Made by a program: the position numbers and the translations under genes. Under the pieces are notes generated by a model. The model ran no database searches and was not told the DNA's origin. It was given only the letters and a program-made list of their open reading frames with translations. A stretch of 46,401 bases of DNA, from assembly GCA_002811675.1 (NCBI GenBank), contig PDIM01000107.1, positions 174,013 to 220,413 of the forward strand, given 5' to 3'. Positions within the stretch are counted from its first letter, which is position 1, and each line of letters begins with the position of its first letter. The DNA comes from Ichthyosporea sp. XGB-2017a (Eukaryota > Opisthokonta > Ichthyosporea). Positions 20,551 to 30,581 of this stretch are shown here, in pieces.

Positions 20551-21363
20551 ATGTTTACAGGTATTGTGCAGGGTCTTGCTGAGGTGGTTGTGGTGGAGAA
20601 GAAGGAGAATGCGAGTCGGCTGTGTGTGTTGATTACGCAGGAGGCGGTTGGGAGTAAGCGGGGTGGCTTGGCGGATGGATTGGAGATTGGGGCGAGTGTG
20701 GCTATCAATGGGTGTTGCTTGACGGTGACAGAGTTTGAAGTGGTTAATAACGGGCAGGAATTGAAGCTGTGGTTTGATGTCATGAAAGAGACACTGCGAG
20801 CTACTAATCTTGGGGAGCTAGAGGTGGGATCACGGGTGGATTATGAAAGGTCTGCACGGATTGGGGACGAGAATGGTGGGCATAATGTATCTGGACATGT
20901 GGACTGCACTGGTGTGGTCGATCAGCGTAACGAGTCCCCCAACAACTGTGAGGTGGTGATTAAGTTTGATAAGGTAAGAAAGATCAAGCCATTTAAACAA
21001 GAAGGAAAAGAACTTAGTAATACTTTCCTTTAGGAGGATGGAAAGAAGATTTGAGTTTGGGCATATTCACTAACGTTTTTCTTTCGTACTATGAATCAGA
21101 CCTGGGGAAAATATGTGATTCCGAAAGGTTTTGTAGCTGTTGACGGTTGCAGTCTCACTGTGGTTGATGTGACTGAAGATTCTCTCTCTGTATGGTTGAT
21201 CCCAGAAACACTGAGCAGATCGGTAATGGGTTTTCGAAACGTAGGCTCCCGTGTGAATCTCGAGTTTGATGTAGGCACAAAGACTCTTGTGACGACTCTT
21301 GAGCGTTTACTGCCCGGTCTTGTGAAGGAACAGGTGGAGCAGATCCAGCGCGTGGGCAAGTAA
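20551..21363 (+). CDS. RIB5: Riboflavin synthase (alpha subunit type)
   Basis: Exons 20551-20973 and 21100-21363 (126-base intron, phase 0) encode 228 residues. The enzyme dismutates two 6,7-dimethyl-8-ribityllumazine molecules to riboflavin. It starts with the family hallmark MFTGIVQG and has two homologous lumazine-binding barrels. The first contains ASVAINGCCLTVTEF and GGHNVSGHVDCTG. The second, entirely in exon 2, contains GFVAVDGCSLTVVDVTEDS and IPETLSRS. Splicing joins KFDK to TWGKYVIPKG, matching the yeast enzyme; reading through the intron would break the second domain. Animals lack this gene, so it is taxonomically informative. AATAAA at 21378. Confidence 0.95.
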
Positions 21364-21377
21364 GGCTCCCTGATATA

Positions 21378-21383
21378 AATAAA
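21378..21383 (+). terminator. Polyadenylation signal of riboflavin synthase
   Basis: AATAAA 15 bases after the riboflavin synthase stop. Confidence 0.55.
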
Positions 21384-21678
21384 GACTGGGAGGGAGGGCA
21401 GCGGTTGTGCAATGCTGTGTGTTTATCCACTTGACCAAGGAAAGGAGAGGAGGAGTGTGACTAGGACTGTTGTTGGGGAGTGGAGTGAAAGGGAAAAGGG
21501 AAATACAAGTAAAATAAAAAAATTAAAAATTGTTAATTGTTGGGTTGAGTGTTTTATTATAAAAATGAATGGAAGTATGGACTTTTGGTCGCGTGGTGCT
21601 GTATTTTGTGATTTAGGGAGGAGGGGGATTTGGAACATTGCTGGTTAGTTTGTGTGTTGGTTTATTTTTGTGAAGGAG

Positions 21679-22572
21679 ATGAGCTTTCTTGGTGATGATA
21701 AAGGGGGGGGATTCAAGTTTAACTTTGGGTTTGATGATGGGAAGGGGGAGGGATTGGGACAGAAGAAGGAGGGAAAGAGGGAAGAGGAGGAGGGGGCCTT
21801 GCGGCAGGTGGTGGAGAGTGTTGTGTCGGAGAATGGAGTGACGGGGAGTGTGGAGCGAGTCAAGGTGACTGGGCTGCGGGACGTCGTGCAGATGTGGCGA
21901 AGAGATATTTCCAATGTGGAGGTGTTGCTGGCGGAGACAGGGAAGGACAAAGAAGACGGGGATGTGGCAAAGGCCGTGCAGCACAATTCGGATTTGATTC
22001 CAGGGGTGTATGAGGGTGGTATGAAGACTTGGGAGTGCAGTCTTGATCTTGTGCGGTTCTGTGCTTCTCATATGGACTTTAAGGGACTCCGTGTGATTGA
22101 ATTGGGTTGTGGAAGTGCACTCCCGGGGATATATGCGGCCATGAATAGCGCCAAGTGTGTGTATTTCCAGGATTACAATGTTGAGGTTATTCAAAATATC
22201 ACGATACCAAATGCTCAAATGAATCTGACAGAGTTACAGTTGAGTCAGTGCCGCTTTTTCAGTGGAGATTGGGGTACACTTGCTGAAAATGTCCTTACAG
22301 GTGGTAAATTTGATGTGATTCTTACTTCTGAAACAATCTATTCGTCCAAATCTCAGTCGAGGCTTTATGGAGTTATTAGCCAGATCCTTAATCCCGAAGG
22401 GGGAGTTGTATTTGTAGGGGCCAAGACGTACTATTTTGGAGTGGGCGGGGGTACTCGACAGTTTGAAGACTTGATCAAGGAACATGACGAAATGGATGTG
22501 AAGTGTGTGGACAAGATTGATGGCGGTGTGCAACGAGAAATCTTGGAAATGAAGTTTCAAAAGAAGAAGTGA
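21679..22572 (+). CDS. METTL18: Protein-histidine N-methyltransferase (METTL18/HPM1)
   Basis: Single exon, 297 residues from the first ATG; the frame opens slightly earlier but only through GTG. METTL18/Hpm1 methylates one histidine of ribosomal protein uL3. The family N-terminus is short and Phe-rich (MSFLGDD...FKFNFGFDD), as in human MTFQFNF and yeast MSFSFGF. The methyltransferase domain begins NSDLIPGVYEGGMKTWECSLD, with SAM motif I VIELGCGSALPG. Next come VYFQDYN, CRFFSGDW, DVILTSETIY and YYFGVGGGTRQF, nearly all family-diagnostic. The acidic/basic linker (residues 20-60) is shorter than in human. It ends 69 bases from the convergent CENP-P stop codon, with no clear polyadenylation signal between them on the plus strand. 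Confidence 0.93.
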   Translation: MSFLGDDKGGGFKFNFGFDDGKGEGLGQKKEGKREEEEGALRQVVESVVSENGVTGSVERVKVTGLRDVVQMWRRDISNVEVLLAETGKDKEDGDVAKAVQHNSDLIPGVYEGGMKTWECSLDLVRFCASHMDFKGLRVIELGCGSALPGIYAAMNSAKCVYFQDYNVEVIQNITIPNAQMNLTELQLSQCRFFSGDWGTLAENVLTGGKFDVILTSETIYSSKSQSRLYGVISQILNPEGGVVFVGAKTYYFGVGGGTRQFEDLIKEHDEMDVKCVDKIDGGVQREILEMKFQKKK

Positions 22573-22622
22573 AAGGCTTCTGTGCATTGGTGGACGTTGT
22601 GTGAGAGGGAGTTGTGCGCTAT

Positions 22623-22628
22623 TTTATT
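22623..22628 (-). terminator. Polyadenylation signal of CENP-P gene
   Basis: Minus-strand AATAAA 14 bases beyond the CENP-P stop codon. Confidence 0.5.
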
Positions 22629-22641
22629 GATTGGTCTAGTG

Positions 22642-24082
22642 TCATGTGTGTTGGGAGGATACAAGATGAGCGAGGATGTGCACCGTAGATTCGATCGTTC
22701 GAATGCTCATCATTTTGTTGAATATTTCTGGCATCTGTTGAATGGCGCTCTCAAAGAGTTTGATATCAGCTGCATATGAATTTACAGAAAGGGGGAATCG
22801 CAGTGAGGTTTGTTTAGTACATTTGTATTGAGTAGAAAGGAGGCGAGAGACGAGGAGTTTTAAAATAACTTACCATGGCCGGCAATGCGGGGAACTAGAT
22901 CGAGAACGGGCGTAAGGATTCCAGTTTCAGCGATATCGATTTTCCATGAAAAAATGAAGGATATTCTACGCCACGAATTAAGTGAGAAGCAGAAAAAAAG
23001 TGTGTTAGGCCTTAATCCTTTAACAGCTAATGAAGCGAAAAGCACTGCGGTGTTTTACTTACCCTTTCCTAGAAGGATGCTGCATGATGATAAACTGTGA
23101 TCCGCGTGGTCCCTGGGGTACGACAACACCTTGTCGGAACTTTCTCTTGACTTGTTTGAAAAGACGCTCGCGTCTGAGATTCATTGCTCCGTAGTTGACA
23201 ATTCCTTTCATAAAGGAGTGAAGGGCGCAGTGTTTCTCGCATCTGGCGAAGCAAAGAAAGGGAAGATAATTGAGTTGGATGTGGGTTGGCGATTGTTGTA
23301 GGCGACGAAAAGTGCGACTGTACTTACGTGGATATAAATGTGCGAAGTTCGAGGGATGTTTTGAGATCAGGAATCATTATGGCGAGGGATTTTATGCGCA
23401 TTGACTTTTCGGGTATAAGAAACTCCAAAGAGAAGTTGATTTTAGACGTGTTTCCTTCAATAAATAGGATTCTTCCACAATGCTGAGGATCTCTTGGCTC
23501 TGAATTTATGCAAATGGAAAATTAAGGAGAGGTTAAGGGAAAGTTATTAACTGGGGAAGGATGGGATAATAGACAATTGCACTTACCTTGTCCCTCTGTG
23601 TAATGCGTGCATTTGAAATTCTCAAAGTGCAATCCTGTAAACATGGCCAAAGTCGCAAGTTTGTTGTTTTCGGTGGCCATATTGCTACTTTCTTCTGCCT
23701 CTTGTTCCGCCTCTGAGGTTGCCAAGAGTTTTTTCTGGAATCTTTCGTCGCTGCTTTCTAATAAAAAGTTCATAATCTCCTCCATATCAGTTTGAGTGTT
23801 CGATTCGTTCTCCTTATTTGCGTTTTCCTCCAGTTGTCTCTCTAATTCATCAATCTCTTCTTTCATGGCCTGTATAGCGTTTAGATAAACCATTCGATCT
23901 TCGTCAATCTCCTTCACATACTTGCTCTGTTTGCGGGCTTTTTGAGAAAACAACTCGGAAGACAAGGGGTACTCGTCTGTATCAGCGCCCACGAGATCCT
24001 CCTCTGCCATAGCCCGCTTCATTGGAGACGCAACGCTTAATAGCGCATTGTGTAAATCGTCATCAATACCTGCGTAGTCCAT
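22642..24082 (-). CDS. CENPP: Centromere protein P (CENP-P) homologue
   Basis: Five minus-strand exons: 24082-23587, 23499-23328, 23242-23063, 22965-22874 and 22769-22642. All introns (85-104 bases) start GTAAGT and all phases agree, giving 355 residues. CENP-P pairs in the CENP-O/P/Q/U/R module of the inner kinetochore. Residues 1-150 are acidic and coiled-coil-rich. Then come FTGLHFENFKCTHYTEGQ (compare human LTGINIRNHSKQTED), LELRTFISTCEKHCALHSFM (human SEFVSRAEERKDLFMFF), the strand FIFSWKIDIAETGILTPVLD (human VIVWRIQIDEDGKVFPKLD), and MPEIFNKMMSIRTIESTVHI near the C-terminus (human SFRTLVGLLGIEAALESLI). An E2F-like site lies 191 bases upstream. AATAAA on the minus strand (22623-22628) follows the stop. 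Similarity is low but collinear throughout. Confidence 0.8.
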
Positions 24083-24459
24083 ATTTCCTTTTCCTTGTTA
24101 AATCTTCCGGTCTTTTTGAATCCAATAAACAAATACCAAAAAAGAAAAAACAAAGATCCAAAAGAAAATAAAAAATAAAAAAGCATCGAAATTTAAAGCG
24201 AAAGGAAAAATAAAAATAAACAGAAAAAAAAGAAGTAACGAAACTCCGCGAGGAATGAGGAATGTGATTTTTGGCGGGAAAAGGTGGAAACAGGTCAGAA
24301 GGACTAAAAAAGTCAAGAGTGAATGAAGCATTATTGACTACCGAGGTCTGAGGGGCTCCACTTGGCTACTGTTTGGGTTGTGCAATGTGTTTTATTCGTA
24401 TGATGCAAGGGTAGAGTTTACATATGTACAGGTGCATGGATGCAGGACGAGAGTTAACT
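24083..24459. promoter_or_regulatory. CENP-P upstream region with E2F-like site
   Basis: It lies between two minus-strand genes. It holds TTTTTGGCGGGAAAA (24268-24282), a textbook E2F/DP site, 191 bases before the CENP-P ATG, and the minus-strand AATAAA of ZGRF1 (24391-24396). The part next to CENP-P is an A-rich tract (24120-24230). No coding signal. Confidence 0.55.
24391..24396 (-). terminator. Polyadenylation signal of ZGRF1 gene
   Basis: Minus-strand AATAAA 64 bases beyond the stop. Confidence 0.5.
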
Positions 24460-27400
24460 TTACATCATATGGTCTGAATCGCCATCCGAGAGGTCAATAT
24501 CTGGAGAGCTGGGGTAGAAATTTGCATATTCGCAGGGGATGGAGAGTACTTCTCCAGATTTTTCGGGTGTTTGATTATTACACTGGGAGGTGTGCTGTTC
24601 CGCCTTTACACAGCACTCTTCAGGGTGCTTATTGAAGTCTTCGAAAAGAGTCTCCGGAGGTTCTTCGGTTATATGAACGTTGTCGTCGGCTCCCTCCGCA
24701 TGTTCAAATTCGTCCTCATATTCAGTCTCACATATCTTAGGGGGGGTATCAGTTTCATTCTTCATCTGCTGAAAATCCTCTGTACGCCCGCCTACCAAAA
24801 ATTCTTCGTCGTCTTCTACGTCAAAATCATAAGATGAATTAATAGTTTCTTCTTCATGCGGGGAGTATTCAAATTGGTTGTCCTCACAATCGTCTCCGGG
24901 GTTCAAAAATATAATACGATCATCTTCAACCAAGACATTCGGCTGCTGCTCCAAATAACCTTCGCTTTGCTTCGTATGTTTCTTGTCTTCCAAAGAAATG
25001 GCTTGATCATTATTTGCCTCAAACTCGAAAAGAAAATCGTGGTAGTCCTTGACTCCATTTGGCATTTCTAAAATATTGACTTGATAAGTATAATGCACTT
25101 TGTCATGTCATGAATGCTACATAGAAGACACTTTTAACTTACCCTTACAAGCTTTAAGCACCGCTCTCCAATGTAAACTTTCTGTGAAGGAATCCTTTCT
25201 CCCTACCACAAGCAGATGTCTAGATTCAGAAAAATAAATACAGATTCAGTGCTTATTACAGAGCAAACAAAAGAAATGATTTTTTGCTTACCTCTTTGCT
25301 CGGGTGATTGCAACGTTTACGCGGCAAGCAGAGTCCGTAAAACCAGCATTGGCTTCTGTTCTTGCGCACGAAAGAATAATGATATTTTTTTCCCCGCCTT
25401 GGAACGCATCCACTGTAGATATGGTTATTTTTGTTTTCATCCCCATTTTCGACTTTAAAACGTCAAGTTTCTGATTTATCATAGCCGCATGAGCTCTATA
25501 CAATGTTATAACCCCCACATCACAATCAGGAACGTTTGCTTTGCTAAGAAGAATAATAAGCTGTGAAACAAACGTGGCCTCCCTTTCGTTATAGTAACTT
25601 CCATCACCTGCTTTCTTTTCCTGGCCGTCAATGACATCGATGAAGCAGAGAGGTGGCAAATGCTCTAAAATGGGGCCGCGATCTTCCATGGTAACTCCGT
25701 CAACAAGTACGCTATCATAAAACAAGTGATTCGCGATTCTGCTAATTGAAGGGTGGCATCTATATTGTGTTCGTAAAAGAATAGGTCCTATTCCAGAATT
25801 TTTCATTCGGCTGAATAGTGTCTGCTCTAGTCCCATGTCATGCGCAGCATCAGAGCCCCCAACGGTCGGAGGAAGTTGTTTGGGATCTCCACACTATGTG
25901 CAAACAAATACAAATGCTGTTAGAGTCTTTCCCTAACCAAAGTTCAGAGCTCTAAATTAACTTACCAGAATAACATGACTACTTGAAAACCTCGACAGTG
26001 GAAGAAGACACATTGGCTCAGTTAACTGACTACATTCATCCAATAGTACGATGGGAAATACGAATCCACTGAGGATAGGAGACACAGAAGAGCAGCAAGT
26101 GGTTCCAATAACAGGGACATTCTCAAGAAGTGATTGGTTATGGCCAGAGCTGATACGCTCAATCGATAGTTTGATCTGCTTTATCTCCTCATCCGACAGC
26201 ACATTATTCTTGAGCATGGCTTTCAGATCTTTAATATCTTGTTTTTCGTTTGTCAACGAGCGAATGCTAAAAGGCAATATAGGTCTGGCAATTTTGCGCA
26301 CGTTGCCGACTCGAATAAACGATGAGCAGTCCAAGTCTAAAAGGCCCGTTAAAATTCTATCTACAGCCACATTTGTCATGCAGGATATCAAAATCTTCCA
26401 TTTTGGACCCGCAGGAGATGTGGTCGAAGTCTCATGCTCTTCAAACAAAGATAACAAGTAGAGTATCATAACAGACAATAGATAGCTTTTCCCTGCCCCA
26501 AACGTTCCTTGAATAAGGGTCATCGACGGTCGGTTACAAGGGATATCGGACGAGGGAATGCCTTCAGAAAAGGCCCGAAGACATCTCGCTTGATCTTCAT
26601 TTAGGTTATATTTCTCTATAAATTCTTTGACCAGTTGTTGCTTACGGGCGGTAGGTATATTCAGAGTAAGATCATTTTCGGATTGAGGAGCATTCTGAGA
26701 TTTCCCATTTGGGTTTCCAAGAAGGAAGGGGCCAATGGGAATAGATGGAATCATAAAATTGGATATTGCCTCAATGGCAACGAGTTCATTTGAAACATTT
26801 CCGAAATGAATTGCAAACAATTCCTTTCCAAAACACTTGCGTACATTGTGAGAATTTGTGACAATGGATATTTCTAATTTTCCATCTGAACTAGGCCCAT
26901 AAAAAGTATTCCTTCCAATCAAAGATTCAGAGGGAATGAAGTTCAAGGAAGGAGCAATTATCCACAAATCATCTTTGGAATAAACGCTAGACTTTCTCTT
27001 TGATGATAGTACGAGATGAACAAAGTTTCCAAAATTCCCATATTTGCCAGTCTTTGGGGCTAATTCACATGGACAATATAGGTCGATCCCTTGCGAATGA
27101 AAATAATCTTCAATGGCACTTCCTGTTGATAGGGTCATTGTATGGTCACTTTTGTTACTATCGTTCCCACTTATCACCACCCCAGTTTCAACCCACTTAA
27201 AAAAGTTGCATTTTGTTTTTGCCTCTTTTACGTTGCAGCAATAGAATTGTCTTCCTTTGTTAGGTCCATCCTTCTTAACCACTTTGATGGCAGCTTTTCC
27301 ATGAGGACAAGAAGGAACATTGGCTGCCATGGTCTCTTTTCCAATGAAGCTTCTGCCCTCACTGCCCGTAAATGGAGTTGTATCAATACCCTCGTTCAAC

Positions 27401-28227
27401 TCATGAAAAATTTTCATTGTTTTGAACAGCGAAATATTGACATATTCATAAAGAAGAGAGGTCATGCACATTTTGTACGCCCCAATATTCGCAAACGACA
27501 ATGGGACTTTCAAATTTCTGTCAGGGGCAACATGGGCAATCGATTCCTTATCAGGTATCTGAAGCTTATTCAGACTAATTTTTTGACGAAACTCATTAAC
27601 TTTTGGTCTTGAATAGGCAATAGGCTCCTTCTGGATGACCTCTTCTGAATCTTCATCATTGACATTGCTTCTCTTAACAGTTACTTGTCGGAAGGCTCTT
27701 CGAGGTATAGTATTTGTGGTTTTACAAGGTACACTAAACGCATGAGGCCTGCCGGAGAGACGAGTAGGATTGTTCTCACTATCCTCTGAGGATGTTATCC
27801 TTGTTGTATCAGCTGTCCGAGGAGGCTGAAATCCCCGCTTTGACAATCCGACTTTACGATACTTGAGTCTTCCAATGCTCCCAGTTTTGCTGGCAGCCGA
27901 CAGTGGTTTGCTCGCAATAGCACTTTCTCGGCACTTTATCCCAGAACACTGACTAACATTACTTTCCAAGACTTGTTCTGAGGGCTCCGAAGCTTGCTTT
28001 TGTTTACCTTCTGCTATGGCATCCACTGTAATCAAATGCTTGTCAGTTTCAATTTCAGATCCTACTTCGAACCCCGTTTTCGAATAAACACTATCTATTG
28101 AAGATTTATGCTCATCATACAGCACAAAGCGATTTCCACTGGCGCCTTGTTCGAGCAAACCGTCCTGCCATACCTTCCTCTTCTTATTCTTCTGGTGTGT
28201 GTACAAGACAGCAAATCTTACCCCCAT
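24460..28227 (-). CDS. ZGRF1: ZGRF1-type superfamily 1 DNA helicase with GRF zinc finger
   Basis: Minus-strand exons 28227-25966, 25893-25292, 25219-25143 and 25067-24460 give 1182 residues. Human ZGRF1 is a 5'-3' helicase that aids homologous recombination and crosslink repair with RAD51. Domains in order: the N-terminal ZGRF1 domain (FAVLYTHQKNKKRKVWQDG, then ETDKHLITVDA); a GRF zinc finger near 305-346 (CPHGKAAIKVV...YCCNV...CNFFKWVE); and the helicase with Walker A GTFGAGKSYLL (~575), DECSQ (~729), CGDPKQLPPT (split by intron 1), TVDAFQGGEKNIIILS and VAITRAKRHLLVVG (split by intron 2). After it comes a ~200-residue acidic tail. The last acceptor is ambiguous: TTTTAG at 25068 or CAAG at 25080, both in frame, four residues apart. 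The first ATG is at 28227. Confidence 0.92.
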
Positions 28228-28607
28228 TATCTCACCAAGTAGCAACCCGCTATCCTCTTTTCTCTAATAGAGACAAAAGAGGCTGCTGATCTCCAGACCA
28301 GTGGGAACACCCAATATCCATCAAATGTTTGAAAAGTGAATCTATGTTCTCTGGCACCTTAGAGGATTAGCAAATAACAACAAAAACGAAACGTAAAAAG
28401 AAAGAAACGGCACAGTGCAAAAAAAAAAAGACAAAGAAAAGAAAAGCCGTTTCGGCTTCCGCAAAAAGTTTTTTCTCTTTTTCTTTTTTTTGAAGGAATT
28501 TTTTTCTTTTTGGGCGGGAAAATATTTTTGCTTTATTTTTCCGTTCTGGTTTCATTTAGTTTTTTAGTAAGTACCTCAACAGTACGTCTATCTGCCCCTT
28601 CTAAAAT
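28228..28607. promoter_or_regulatory. ZGRF1 upstream region with E2F-like site
   Basis: Spacer between ZGRF1 and PPOX, both minus strand. It holds an E2F-like GGCGGGAA in TTTTGGGCGGGAAAAT (around 28509-28524), 286 bases before the ZGRF1 ATG, a small AAGCCG-TTT-CGGCTT hairpin (28444-28458), and the PPOX minus-strand AATAAA (28532-28537). The rest is A-rich. Confidence 0.5.
28532..28537 (-). terminator. Polyadenylation signal of PPOX
   Basis: Minus-strand AATAAA 71 bases beyond the PPOX stop. Confidence 0.45.
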
Positions 28608-30224
28608 CTACTTGTATAAGGGAAACAGTCCATAATCAACGAAGGATATAGAAGAGGGAGGTGGTGAGAAGTCCGGGTGGCAGAAGGGGGTACTTGCAAG
28701 AAGGCCAGCAGCCTTTCCAATGGTGAGAGAAAGACAGCGGGCATTGTTGATGCAGTCGGGGACAGATACGCCCAAGTAGGAGGAGCCTGTAAGAGAGATG
28801 CGGTTTAGTTTGGGATCCGCTTTTAGCTGGGAGTCTATTCTACTGAGAATGTCATGGTGGCCTAAGTAGTATTGAGGAATACACTGGGGGAGCATCACCG
28901 CACTGGTGCAAGAGGGGGCGCCTTCAATACCCAAGTGTGACTTAAGCGCTTCCCTTGCTATTTGAACAAGATCCTTCTCTGAGAGGGTCTTTGGATCCAC
29001 TCCAAACTCTGCAAATTTATATCCACCAATCATTGCTGTAAGCACTGTTTGGTTCTCGGAGGTGTTCAGTCCTTTGGCAGGTCTTCGAGGAACTGCAGTG
29101 GAATCAAACACGACCCCCAGGGCAAGGCCCTTTTGGTGGTGGGGAATCAAATATCCAAAGCCCTCTGGGATTTTTACTTTGTGATTGAACCCAAGATTGA
29201 CTAGGCCTACATCCACATATTGAATCTCTCTGAGAGTTTCAGCCAATTGCCCATGCGAAGATTGAATCATACGAGCACTTTCAGTACTTGGTGTGGCCAT
29301 AACCGCATAATCAAATTCCAGACTCTCCCCACCAGCAACCTCAACAAAGACTTTATCTGCGTCCCCGCGCACCCCATCCACTCCTTGATTCTGCGATACA
29401 GTGATCCTATCAGAGTATTTGTCCATTAAATCGTTCTTCAATTTGTTTGGCAGGGCCTGCAAACCCTCATTAAAGCTCCAAACCACAGTTTTTTTGATTT
29501 CTTCAGCAACTTCTTTCGCTTCTTCAGACTCAAAATTGTATTTTGGAAACTTTTTCAGAAACATTCCCTTCACCACTGACCCGTGGTCTTTTTCTAATTC
29601 GTACAGAAGCGGGAGGCAAGATCTTACGCTAAGTTTTCGCGAGTCTCCCGCAAATATTCCTCCCATCATTGCACTCACTAGGTTATCAGCCACCATGGGA
29701 CTAAGCCTTCTCGAAGCAAACGAGTGCAACGTTTCATCGTAATCATCACTGAGGACCGTTTCATTTTTGCTCGCAAAAGGCTCACTTGCAAAGGCTTTTA
29801 CAATACCCTTGAAAGGAGTATCGCGCGTTTTGAAAACAGCCTCTATAGGACTCGAGGGTAGTTTATAGATTCCATCATCAACGTATATGAATCTATTCTT
29901 AGCACCTGGATGATCTTTAGGCGTTGAAACAATCTCCTTCTCAAGACCAAGTTCCGTTGCCATTTCTATAACTGCCTGAGCAGGATATCCGGAAGATCGA
30001 ATAGTTCTCGGGCCTTGCTCGAAGAGAAATCCATTCCCTTCCTTATCCGTATCAGACTTAATCCATCCCCCCAAATGGTTGCTTTTCTCAAACAAATGCA
30101 CCTTTGCGCCAGGCAATTTTCGGCACAAGTACCAAGCAGTTGATAATCCAGCAATCCCACCCCCAATGACCGCCACCCGAAAGGAGGAGGGACCCCCCTT
30201 ACTAACAACACTGCCACCCACCAT
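28608..30224 (-). CDS. PPOX: Oxygen-dependent protoporphyrinogen oxidase
   Basis: Single exon, 538 residues. The FAD enzyme oxidises protoporphyrinogen IX to protoporphyrin IX on the outer face of the inner mitochondrial membrane (or in plastids). A dinucleotide-binding fold opens the protein (VAVIGGGIAGLSTAWYL, residues ~18-34), then HLFEKSNHLGGWIKS and FEQGPRTIRS. VSAMMGGIFAGDSRKLSVRS is the family's substrate-side block. The end has GSSYLGVSVPDCINNA, the second FAD-binding block. The 15 residues ahead of the fold do not form a long presequence; HemY-type enzymes in animals and fungi also lack one. It is head to head with COX15, another heme enzyme, across 357 bases. Length is slightly above human (477) because of inserts near 220 and 400. 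Confidence 0.94.
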   Translation of the reverse strand: MVGGSVVSKGGPSSFRVAVIGGGIAGLSTAWYLCRKLPGAKVHLFEKSNHLGGWIKSDTDKEGNGFLFEQGPRTIRSSGYPAQAVIEMATELGLEKEIVSTPKDHPGAKNRFIYVDDGIYKLPSSPIEAVFKTRDTPFKGIVKAFASEPFASKNETVLSDDYDETLHSFASRRLSPMVADNLVSAMMGGIFAGDSRKLSVRSCLPLLYELEKDHGSVVKGMFLKKFPKYNFESEEAKEVAEEIKKTVVWSFNEGLQALPNKLKNDLMDKYSDRITVSQNQGVDGVRGDADKVFVEVAGGESLEFDYAVMATPSTESARMIQSSHGQLAETLREIQYVDVGLVNLGFNHKVKIPEGFGYLIPHHQKGLALGVVFDSTAVPRRPAKGLNTSENQTVLTAMIGGYKFAEFGVDPKTLSEKDLVQIAREALKSHLGIEGAPSCTSAVMLPQCIPQYYLGHHDILSRIDSQLKADPKLNRISLTGSSYLGVSVPDCINNARCLSLTIGKAAGLLASTPFCHPDFSPPPSSISFVDYGLFPLYK

Positions 30225-30581
30225 CCTACTATACAGATGTATATCCCTTCAACAACAGAACCCCCTCCTTGTTAACCTCCGACAGGGGTATCCAACACAC
30301 AGGGGGCAGTGTTTCATAATATTTATTTCATTGATAACCTGCGGGGGGCTGCATGTGGAGAGGAGGGGAAGGGTGAGGCATGGAAGAGAGAGGGTGACAC
30401 ATTATCGCACCTTCACAGTACATGAGTCAATGAATTATTGTTGCCTGTTGCAGCTATGAAAGAAAGTGAAACTAGCTTGAGGAGAGGAAGAGGAAGAGTG
30501 GATCTAGCTTTCACCACCAGACTGTGACTGTGACTTGAAGTGTTAGGTGGGGTCTAGGCTATACTTGATTGTGTAGTTAAT
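30225..30581. promoter_or_regulatory. Divergent PPOX / COX15 promoter region
   Basis: The 357 bases separating the start codons of PPOX (minus) and COX15 (plus) must carry both promoters and 5' UTRs. They include a G-rich segment near 30340-30400 and purine-rich GGAGAGGAAGAGGAAGAG (about 30481-30498). No established motif can be assigned. Confidence 0.55.

Noticed and set aside
28444-28458. AAGCCG-TTT-CGGCTT hairpin
   Set aside because: Six-base stem in eukaryotic intergenic DNA with no partner feature; probably chance.
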